Under the pieces are notes generated by a model, which saw nothing but the letters and a program-made list of their open reading frames with translations, had not been told where the DNA came from and did no database searches. Source: Nitratireductor pacificus pht-3B (GTDB taxonomy: Bacteria > Pseudomonadota > Alphaproteobacteria > Rhizobiales > Rhizobiaceae). From it: a stretch of 64,000 bases of DNA. Position numbers and translations under genes: made by a program. Below, one piece after another: positions 57,404-64,000 of this stretch. The DNA lies in the NCBI RefSeq assembly GCF_000300335.1, contig NZ_AMRM01000001.1, positions 270,173-334,172 of the forward strand. Direction: 5' to 3'. Position 1 is the stretch's first letter, and each line of letters opens with the position of its first letter.

Positions 57404-57817
57404 ATGGATGTTCATATCTTTTCGCAGCCGGTCACTTTCGGGGACTGCGACCCGGCCGGCATCGTGTTCTATCCAAACGTTTTTCGATGGGTGGACGCGG
57501 CGTTCCACGACTGTCTCCGGCCTGCCGGCGGGCACGCGGCGATCTGCCGGCGCCTCGGTGCCGTCGGCCTCGGGTTGATCGATGTCAATGCGCGCTTCCG
57601 CAGTCCCATCCTTGATGGGGACCGCGTGGACCTGCGCCTGTCCATAGAGAGTTGGGGGCAGCGGTCCGTCAGTCTGGCGTATCGTGCCTGCGTGGGCGAT
57701 AAACTCGTTTTCGAAGCGCGAGAGGTGCGCGCGCTCTTTATCAAGGGCGATGCGGGGATGACGGCCGGCGATCTGTCCCCGTTCCGCGAGATGATGGAAA
57801 GGCAGGGGCATGGCTGA
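57404..57817 (+). CDS. 4-hydroxybenzoyl-CoA-type thioesterase (candidate gentisyl-CoA thioesterase)
   Basis: A 137-residue hotdog thioesterase. The catalytic aspartate is D16 in the FGDCDPAGIVFYPNVFRWVD motif, which is the 4HBT signature. It is divergent from the fusion gene and overlaps the iclR start by 8 bp. In the predicted pathway it would hydrolyse gentisyl-CoA to gentisate, completing the step between the fusion enzyme and gentisate dioxygenase. The ATG at 57404 is preferred over an upstream GTG. Confidence 0.9.
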   Translation: MDVHIFSQPVTFGDCDPAGIVFYPNVFRWVDAAFHDCLRPAGGHAAICRRLGAVGLGLIDVNARFRSPILDGDRVDLRLSIESWGQRSVSLAYRACVGDKLVFEAREVRALFIKGDAGMTAGDLSPFREMMERQGHG

Positions 57818-58598
57818 CGAAGGCGGTCAAACGAACGGCATCAAGTCTCTCGACGCCGCGCTGCGGGTTCTCGCATCCCTGAGCGGGCAGAACGGGCCGG
57901 TGCCGCTTTCCGATATCGCGCGTGCCTGCAAGATGCCGCCGAGCAAGGTGCATCGCTATCTCGCCTCGTTCCTTCGCGCCGGGCTGGTCAAGCAGGAGGG
58001 GCCTTCGGGCCGGTACGATCTCGGTCTCGAGGCGATGCAACTGGGTCTCGCCGCGATCGCCCGCCACGACTTCGTCAATCACACGGCCGACGGTCTCGCC
58101 GAACTCGCCGCCGAGACCGAGATGACCGTGCTGCTGTCTGTCTGGGGCAATGGAGGGGCGACGGTCGTGCGCTGGGAGCGCGGTATTTCTCCTACCGTCA
58201 CCTCGATGGGGCTCGGAACGACGCTGCCGCTTCTCAACTCCGCAACGGGCCGGGCGTTCCTCGCCTGGGCGCCGCCGCCGCAGATCGCCAAGCTGCGCGA
58301 TGCCGAACTGCGCCGCGCCGCGCGAAATCCCGATCTGCTCTACGACTTCAAGGCGACGACGGCGGGCATCGACGCGCTGATCGCTTCCATTCGGGCGCGC
58401 GGCTATGCCTCGGTTGACGGCAAGTTCATCCCCGGACTGGTCGCTGCCGCTGCGCCGATTCTCGACTGGCAGCAGGAGGCGCAGGCGGTCGTCACGCTGG
58501 TCGGTACCGATCCCCAGGAGATCACGCAGCGCACCAACTCCATCCAGCGGCTGCTGGCGTTCTGCGCCGAGCACTCCGTGATCAGAAAGTCCCCCTGA
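57810..58598 (+). CDS. IclR family transcriptional regulator
   Basis: The 262-residue regulator has an N-terminal winged helix (IKSLDAALRVLASL, LSDIARACKMPPSKVHRYLASF) and an IclR effector domain with GTTLPLLNSATGRAFLAW and YASVDGKFIPGLVAAAAPI. It overlaps the thioesterase gene by 8 bp and is divergent from the fusion-led operon, which it probably controls in response to the aromatic acid or its CoA ester. Confidence 0.93.
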   Translation: MADEGGQTNGIKSLDAALRVLASLSGQNGPVPLSDIARACKMPPSKVHRYLASFLRAGLVKQEGPSGRYDLGLEAMQLGLAAIARHDFVNHTADGLAELAAETEMTVLLSVWGNGGATVVRWERGISPTVTSMGLGTTLPLLNSATGRAFLAWAPPPQIAKLRDAELRRAARNPDLLYDFKATTAGIDALIASIRARGYASVDGKFIPGLVAAAAPILDWQQEAQAVVTLVGTDPQEITQRTNSIQRLLAFCAEHSVIRKSP

Positions 58599-59052
58599 GA
58601 AGCTATGTGGCGCGGTTCACGCGCGGAGCGGCGGCCTGAGGACGCCTGGCTCGCGGGAGCGTCAAGCCTGGCAGAGCGCCGGAAGGACGGAAACCGCGTC
58701 CGGCACGGAGCTTGGCAAAGGCGAGAATGAAGCGAAAGTAATTGGCTCCTAGACCCGAAGCCAAACGGGATTAACAAGTTTAGATATGCCAGATGAGGCG
58801 CGTTTGTTGGGTCAAGGGCGTCGAGTAGTCAAAAGTTGATATAACATCATAAACAAGAATGTAAACAAGCGTATTTCTGAAAAATATCCATAGTTCTGTT
58901 CAAAATTTAGATTCAGTTAATCATTGAAAATACTCATTTTGATTTCAATCGGTGAGTGGTTGATAAGTCCAGTTTTCACGATAACAGTATGCCCAGGTTA
59001 GTGAGCCGGCTGACCAAATTGTGATTCTGAGCATTTTTATGGAGGGGCATCC
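58599..59052. other. 454-bp AT-rich region upstream of the autotransporter
   Basis: No gene is seen. From about 58740 the base composition becomes much more AT-rich than the neighbouring catabolic genes, with stretches such as aaatatccatag and tttagattcagttaatc around 58890-58925. It probably holds the autotransporter promoter and marks a change of DNA origin. Confidence 0.6.
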
Positions 59053-61956
59053 ATGCCGACGGTAGGCGCACGAGCCGATTCAAACGGGTGCAACAACATG
59101 CGCAAGCGTCGCCAGCTGCTATTGACCAGTGTGGCATTGATGGCTGCTGCAACAGCATCAAATGCTGCAACGTTTACTGTGTCCAGCGAGGCGGAGTTGG
59201 CAAACGCAATCTCCCTTGCCCAGGCGAGTGGTGACGCCACTTCGACCATTGCCCTAACCAGCAGCTTTTCGATCACCGGCCCGTTGCCGGCGGTCAATGA
59301 AAAGAACATCACAATCGAGACCGGGGCCAATTCCCTGTCATTCTTGCCTGCTACAGACCTGAATGTTGCTGCAGGTGCCTCACTGACCATTACGGGAAAC
59401 ATCACCGGCGCGGGAGACGCCCTCAACAAGGGAGGTGATGGGGCGCTTGTGATCTCGAGCACGGCTTCGGGTTTCGCTCGATTCCTGGTGAATGGGGGGA
59501 GCGCAGTCGTAAACAGCGGTGGAGATACCGAACTCTCCAACTACAACGGATTTACGTACGCGCAGCTGGATCTCTCTCGCTCTGATAACGCGGTTTCGAG
59601 CCTGACCGTGACCGGGGCTGGCACACGCCTGCTTGCTTCGGGGGCTGGCACCGTGGATATGAGCTACGGCAATGCCTCACAATCGACGTTGACGATTACT
59701 GACGGTGGTCAGTTCATCGCCGGAGGAGGCACTCGCATCCATTCATCCGGGTTTCGCAACGGGAAGGCCACGATCCATGTGAATGGTGCCGGTTCGCGGT
59801 ATGAAACAACCGGAATGACAATGGCTAACGGCGAAACCTTTATTCGCGTTAGCGATGGGGGGTATGTCAAGGTCAATGGAAGCACGCACGTTGGCGGTGT
59901 CATTCGCGCATTCGATACCTCAAACGCAAAGATTGAAGTAACTGGCACGGGCTCCCGTTACGAAACAGATGCGATCACCGGCTACTATGGGGCAATCTCG
60001 GTACTGGATGGGGCAACCCTCACGGGAACTGTCGTGGATCTAGGCTATAAGCGCCTGGGTGCCACGGTTCCCATTTTCGATGTTCTTGTTTCGGGTAGCG
60101 GATCCTCGCTCAACGCAGATACGTTGCGTCTGGGGCAGAACGGTCAAGCTACTTTGACAATTTCGGATGGCTCGAAAGTAACAGTGGTAGCAGGGGCAAC
60201 ATCCCTTGTGCTGGGAAGTGCAGACCCAAACAGCGATGCAGCGCTGAACTTCGGCGGTGCGGCCGGGCAATCTCCGACTGAAGCAGGCACGCTTGAGGCA
60301 TCGGAAATTCAACTAGCGACAAACAGTGAGATCAATTTCAATCATACCGAGGACGCGTATGGTTTCGACATTGCCATCAATGGGGATGGAGCCATCAACC
60401 ACACGGGTCCCGGAAAAACGATCCTCACCGCGGATCAGCTCGGCTATAGCGGGCTTGCTACCATTCAGGCCGGCACACTTGAAGTGAATGGCGTTCTGGG
60501 GGGGACCACTGAGGTCCATGGCGGCATTCTGTCCGGCACCGGAACAGTCGGTGCAACCACAAACTATTCAGGTGGCGCGATCGCGCCGGGCAACTCCATT
60601 GGCACGCTGACCATCGACGGGGATTATACCAGTAACGGTGGCGCGCTAGAGATCGAATCCGTACTCGGGGATGATGCTTCTGATACGGACGTCCTCGTCA
60701 TAGTCGGCAACTCAATCCTGGGTTCGGGGGCAACACAGGTGCGGGTCACCAACGTAGGTGGAGCTAGCGCCCCCACTGTCGAAGGCATTCGCATTGTTGA
60801 TGTTGCAGGCGCATCAGACGCGGATTCGTTTGTCCTAAACGGCGACTACGTGTTTGAGGGTGATCAGGCGGTGGTCGGGGGCGCCTACGCCTACCGGCTC
60901 TATCAGAATGGAGTGAGCACACCTACGGACGGTGATTGGTATCTGCGATCATCACTCTTGCCTGTGGCCCCCAGTCCGACACCCAGCCCAACACCGCTCT
61001 ATCAGCCGGGCGTTCCCATCTATGAAACCTACGCAAACGTCCTGGGCAGCTTCAGTTCACTTGAAACCCTACAGCAGAGGGTGGGCAACCGCATGTGGTC
61101 AGAAGCCCGTCCGGACAAATCCGGTGTGTGGGGCCGCGTCGCAGCCAGCCACAGCAAGATAGATCCCAAGGCCTCCACAAGCGGCGCGGAATACGATCTG
61201 GATCTGTGGAAAATGCAGGCGGGAGCAGACGGTCTGATCCATGAAAACGAGAATGGGCGCTTTATCGGTGGCGTCTCGGTTCACTACGGAACGGTCTCAT
61301 CGGATGTCACGTCCCTGTTTGGCAATGGGTCGATTGACGCCACTGGCTACGGCTTAAGCGGCACACTGACCTGGTACGGCAACTCTGGTTTCTACGTGGA
61401 TACTCAGGCGCAGGTTACATGGTTTGACAGTGATCTGGTTTCCAGCGCGGCAAATCGCAGCCTTGTCAGCGGAAACAACGGCTTCGGCTACGCAATGGGC
61501 ATTGAAGTGGGAAAGCGGATTGCGCTCGACAAAATCTGGTCGGTTACACCGCAGGCGCAGCTTGTCTATTCCGATGTGAACTTTGACACGTTCACGGATG
61601 CTTTCGGAGCGATTGTTGGTCTGGAGAATGGCGATTCCCTGAGTTCGAGGCTCGGGATCAGCGTTGATCTGACTCAGGAGTGGAGTGACGCTGCAGGAAA
61701 GGCACGACGTAGCCATGTCTACGGTGTCGCCAATCTCTATTATGATTTCCTCGATGGCTCACGTTCGACGGTTTCAGGGGTCGAGTTTGTCAGTGACAAA
61801 GAGCCATTGTGGATCGGCGCCGGGATCGGTGGTTCCTACAACTGGAACAATGATCAGTACTCGCTATACGGCGAAGCATCTCTGAACAGCAGCGTGAGGC
61901 ATTTCGGTGATAGCTACCGGGTGAATGCAAACGCCGGGTTCCGACTGCGCTGGTAA
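59053..61956 (+). CDS. Autotransporter (type Va secretion) with pertactin-like passenger
   Basis: Outer-membrane autotransporter of 967 residues. Signal peptide around residues 16-38 (MRKRRQLLLTSVALM...ATASNA), with a 15-residue N-terminal extension if the GGAGGGG-preceded ATG at 59053 is used. The passenger (about 40-635) has glycine-, serine- and threonine-rich beta-helix repeats of the T5SS/PEP-CTERM-associated type (STLTITDGGQFIAGGG, ATLTISDGSKVTVVAG) and a PL1-like segment, IAPGNSIGTLTIDGDY, near 510. A proline-threonine linker (636-650) leads to the translocator barrel from about 690, which ends in the FRLRW aromatic motif. GC content is lower than in the neighbours, suggesting transfer. 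Confidence 0.92.
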   Translation: MPTVGARADSNGCNNMRKRRQLLLTSVALMAAATASNAATFTVSSEAELANAISLAQASGDATSTIALTSSFSITGPLPAVNEKNITIETGANSLSFLPATDLNVAAGASLTITGNITGAGDALNKGGDGALVISSTASGFARFLVNGGSAVVNSGGDTELSNYNGFTYAQLDLSRSDNAVSSLTVTGAGTRLLASGAGTVDMSYGNASQSTLTITDGGQFIAGGGTRIHSSGFRNGKATIHVNGAGSRYETTGMTMANGETFIRVSDGGYVKVNGSTHVGGVIRAFDTSNAKIEVTGTGSRYETDAITGYYGAISVLDGATLTGTVVDLGYKRLGATVPIFDVLVSGSGSSLNADTLRLGQNGQATLTISDGSKVTVVAGATSLVLGSADPNSDAALNFGGAAGQSPTEAGTLEASEIQLATNSEINFNHTEDAYGFDIAINGDGAINHTGPGKTILTADQLGYSGLATIQAGTLEVNGVLGGTTEVHGGILSGTGTVGATTNYSGGAIAPGNSIGTLTIDGDYTSNGGALEIESVLGDDASDTDVLVIVGNSILGSGATQVRVTNVGGASAPTVEGIRIVDVAGASDADSFVLNGDYVFEGDQAVVGGAYAYRLYQNGVSTPTDGDWYLRSSLLPVAPSPTPSPTPLYQPGVPIYETYANVLGSFSSLETLQQRVGNRMWSEARPDKSGVWGRVAASHSKIDPKASTSGAEYDLDLWKMQAGADGLIHENENGRFIGGVSVHYGTVSSDVTSLFGNGSIDATGYGLSGTLTWYGNSGFYVDTQAQVTWFDSDLVSSAANRSLVSGNNGFGYAMGIEVGKRIALDKIWSVTPQAQLVYSDVNFDTFTDAFGAIVGLENGDSLSSRLGISVDLTQEWSDAAGKARRSHVYGVANLYYDFLDGSRSTVSGVEFVSDKEPLWIGAGIGGSYNWNNDQYSLYGEASLNSSVRHFGDSYRVNANAGFRLRW

Positions 61957-62285
61957 GGGTTGCGCATCGTGTCGGCGGACGCAATCGATCGCAGTGGAGG
62001 CTGCCAGCTATAAGAGCACAATCCGTTCCTGTGAAGGAGGGGTCAAGCCTCGCCCGTCTCCTCGTCTTCGGCCCTCTGGCAAAAACGTGCAACACGAGCG
62101 CGTGCCAAAAGGCCAAGAACTGCGCAGTTCTGGGATTTCGGTGGCGGAATAAATGGAAAGTGGCTCCCCGGGCCGGATTCGATATCAGGCCTTAATATCT
62201 TATTTTTCAACGCTTTAGCTAATCAGATGTTACACAATTTGTTGCGCAGTTTCCGGCGCGCAGTTCCCGGAGGCATCCCCGAAAG
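61957..62285. other. 329-bp region after the autotransporter
   Basis: No gene is seen. The first half is GC-rich with no clear hairpin; the second half (62190-62240) is AT-rich. It contains the tRNA 3'-end copy described separately at 62161-62182. Confidence 0.6.
62161..62182 (-). repeat. tRNA 3'-end fragment (tRNA-Asn-like), possible attachment site
   Basis: Read on the minus strand, 22 bases match the end of a tRNA gene: part of the T loop (TCGAAT), the 3' T-stem strand (CCGGC), a 3' acceptor strand (CCGGGGA), discriminator G and CCA. The combination fits tRNA-Asn. The rest of the tRNA is absent. Such 3' copies are left where integrative elements insert at tRNA genes. Confidence 0.6.
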
Positions 62286-63082
62286 TCAACCCGGTAGGAC
62301 TCCTAACCCAGCGGCATAATGTTTCTTGCAGGGAGCAAAGCACGGTGATGTGCCCACCCAGGCTGCCTCCGCAGTATCGTGTTTTTCGCCGCCGGCGATA
62401 TCGCGCAGTGCGGCAACCGCCATCGCCTTGAGTGGACCGGTGTAGACGTCACCGATTTGCCTACCAAAATGCTTCGGCATCCGCGCCTTCACGGTGCTTA
62501 CCAGTTCGTCCATCCAGATCTGCAGCGTTCGGGGGCGTTTGCATACTCTTCCATAGCATAGCTACGGAGCTCTTCGACGCCGAGCGTGCGCGGCATTTCA
62601 CCATGGATACTCTCGGCGCGCGCTACGCGGTTGCCTGCGGCATCGAAGAACACCTTCGCTTTCCCACGCGCTTCCTCGGATTGAAAAAAGAGACAATCGA
62701 GCTGGAACATCCGGGGGGGGGGCAGTTCACCCGACCAAGCTGGGACTTTGCCGCGTGCAATACGGTCGGCGACAAGATGTATGCTGCCCTTGGGTTGTAT
62801 GAACGCCTGCGCCGCCGGCGTTTTGCAGGCGACTGGGACGATGCGAAACGCGTCAGCGGTGATCAATTTCTCAACAACTGCTCCGAAGGCGCTGCTGGCG
62901 AGTTTTCAACGGATGTCGTTTATCCCGAGCAACGCGGCATGTCGATTGTCGCTAGCGGTGTCTTCCTTGATTGAGGATGGCCATTCGACTATATGGAGGT
63001 TTCCGAGGGAGCCTTCCATTGCCGATTTCCTCGACAGCTTTGCTGCTGGACCGCCAGACTTGAACCCTGGGCCCTCGGTCAT
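62286..63082 (-). pseudogene. Broken gene of unknown family
   Basis: On the minus strand a frame opens with an ATG at 63082 (MTEGPGFKSGGPAAKLSR) and runs 58 codons to a TGA at 62906-62908. The same frame is open beyond that TGA to 62498 (including KLASSAFGAVVEKLI, IHLVADRIARGKVPAWSG and DAAGNRVARAESIHGE). Near 62520 it shifts to another frame that continues as MDELVSTVKARMPKHFG to 62286. The segments together would make a protein of about 260 residues. I do not recognise the family. One in-frame stop and one frameshift suggest inactivation. Confidence 0.5.
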
Positions 63083-63307
63083 AATGCAGATCGCAGGTCA
63101 GTTTTCGTGTATCGCACGAAAGACGGGAACAGCTAGGCTAAGGGTTTCTCCTGCGAGGTGGATCACAGCTTCCAGATGAATGCGTTCTGTTGCGTTGCGG
63201 CGATTGCCAGCCCCGATACGCTGTCCGGGTTCAGCGCCAACGAGAGATAATCGGCTCAACGGATAGAGGGAGACTTCTGGCTCATCGTAGCCCTTCGAGG
63301 AGCGAAG

Positions 63308-63590
63308 ATGAGACGGAAATCCGGGACAAAGAAGTACCGGAGGAAAAGGTCATCAAGAACATCCGTGGCGCCACCCGGAATGGTATTTGTCGCAAGAGAA
63401 GATCGGTATCGTTCTGGAAGACCTGCGCGTGAGGATTCTGTTCCCACGTTGTATAGGCGTGAAGATATTGCCGAGAGCCTCTATTGTAACCGGTCGAACG
63501 AATTCTTCGAAGCCGGCAAGAAGCGGCTTGCCGGCGGCACCACGCGTTCAGCCACCACTGATGAAATCAAGCATCTGCGCCGCGAGGCCC
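63308..63590 (+). pseudogene. IS3-family transposase OrfA remnant, frameshifted
   Basis: Fragments of a typical IS3-type OrfA are found in three frames: VIKNIRGATR, then EKIGIVLEDLR, then REDSVPTLYRREDIAESLY and FFEAGKKRLAGGTTR followed by ATTDEIKHLRREA. These correspond in order to the helix-turn-helix region and the leucine-zipper start of OrfA. Two frameshifts separate the parts and similarity ends near 63590. No inverted repeats or OrfB were seen. Confidence 0.65.
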
Positions 63591-63856
63591 CGGGCACCAG
63601 AAACTATCATTTGGCCGGTGCTGCCTCGTGGAGCGACACCACCATCTGCGCAGGCAATGGCCGCAAAGCCGATAATGCATCAAGACTGAAACCGGACCAC
63701 CTCATAGGGGCAGGCCAGTGCCGGCGATTATGCACAATGGTGGCGAGTGGCATGGCTGGGCTATGGATGAAACGGGGGTGGCCATGAAACTAGCGCACGT
63801 CCCGTGATCGATGAATCGATTTTGATGTGACGACGGCGTTCGGGGATGATTCAACA

Positions 63857-63876
63857 TCCACCTCGATGGAGGTGGA
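63857..63876 (+). promoter_or_regulatory. Hairpin covering the ribosome site of the IS630 transposase
   Basis: A perfect 8-bp stem (tccacctc / gaggtgga) with a GATG loop contains the GGAGGTGG ribosome site just ahead of the transposase ATG. If formed in the mRNA it would hide the site and limit translation. Confidence 0.6.
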
Positions 63877-63878
63877 TT

Positions 63879-64000
63879 ATGGGAAGAGCACTGAGCGGGG
63901 ATCTTCGGTCACGGGTCCTGAAGGCTTCGGACGAAGGCATTTCGGCGCGGCAAGCGGCGGCCCGGTTCGGGGTGGGTGTGTTTCGGCGTGGAATAAGGAC
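63879..64000 (+). CDS. IS630 family transposase, N-terminal part (runs off the window)
   Basis: The frame starts MGRALSGDLRSRVLKASDEG and continues with ISARQAAARFGVGV, the standard helix-turn-helix start of IS630-type transposases. Only about 40 codons are inside the window. The residues after GVGV (FRRGIR) do not fit the family as well as the preceding ones, so a frameshift may already be present. A TA dinucleotide near 63793, followed by gcgcacgtccc, could be the left end of the element. Confidence 0.7.
   Translation, partial: MGRALSGDLRSRVLKASDEGISARQAAARFGVGVFRRGIR

Noticed and set aside
62906..62908. TGA as a selenocysteine codon in the broken gene
   Set aside because: No SECIS-like hairpin was seen after it, and the frameshift downstream already shows decay.

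Overview
The window is high-GC DNA of alphaproteobacterial, Rhizobiales-like character (Phyllobacteriaceae such as Mesorhizobium or Nitratireductor are plausible). The signs are a B12-dependent ribonucleotide reductase with NrdR-type boxes, BluB, an Ald/Lrp pair, a Dabb protein, TRAP transporters of two kinds, and short palindromic intergenic repeats. The assignment is an inference from gene content; there is no rRNA or other marker. Most of the window looks chromosomal. The last 5 kb is lower in GC and damaged by mobile DNA.

Layout. 1-12.4 kb holds housekeeping genes, mostly on the minus strand: M19 dipeptidase, a DUF2442/DUF4160 pair, nrdJ, a Pit phosphate transporter, a Nudix hydrolase, bluB, gpt, a double UspA protein, a CinA-type molybdopterin-binding protein, then wrbA and tRNA-Leu(UAA). 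12.6-21.8 kb carries recQ, a LysR/EamA divergent pair, an NmrA-type protein, an SDR/TetR divergent pair with a visible operator, a 261-bp MITE-like element, a DUF900 lipoprotein and trkH. 21.9-38.9 kb carries ilvA, rhlE, an MFS transporter, a cysK-alaX-sseA sulfur operon, an OmpA-like protein, ald with a divergent Lrp regulator, 5-formyl-THF cyclo-ligase, a Tat-exported CpdB nucleotidase, a Dabb protein and a photolyase coupled to a small ribbon-helix-helix-like protein. Two families of palindromic repeats (two copies each) sit at gene ends here.

39-58.6 kb is the most interesting part: two opposed catabolic operons. The left one (plus strand, MarR gene divergent) has a DctPQM TRAP transporter, a medium-chain reductase, an acyl-CoA ligase, a VOC protein, a PaaI-like thioesterase and an alpha/beta hydrolase. 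The right one (minus strand, with a thioesterase and an IclR gene divergent) encodes what reads as a complete CoA-dependent salicylate-to-gentisate route: a TAXI-TRAP uptake system, a 915-residue fusion of an FAD monooxygenase with a benzoate-type CoA ligase, gentisate 1,2-dioxygenase, a glutathione-type maleylpyruvate isomerase, fumarylpyruvate hydrolase and a second, degenerate maleylpyruvate-isomerase-like protein. The expected chemistry is salicylate to salicylyl-CoA to gentisyl-CoA to gentisate to maleylpyruvate to fumarylpyruvate to fumarate plus pyruvate.

58.6-64 kb is AT-richer: a large type V autotransporter, then a 22-bp copy of the 3' end of a tRNA (tRNA-Asn-like, a typical integration scar), a broken gene of unknown family, a frameshifted IS3-type orfA remnant, and the start of an IS630-family transposase running off the window.
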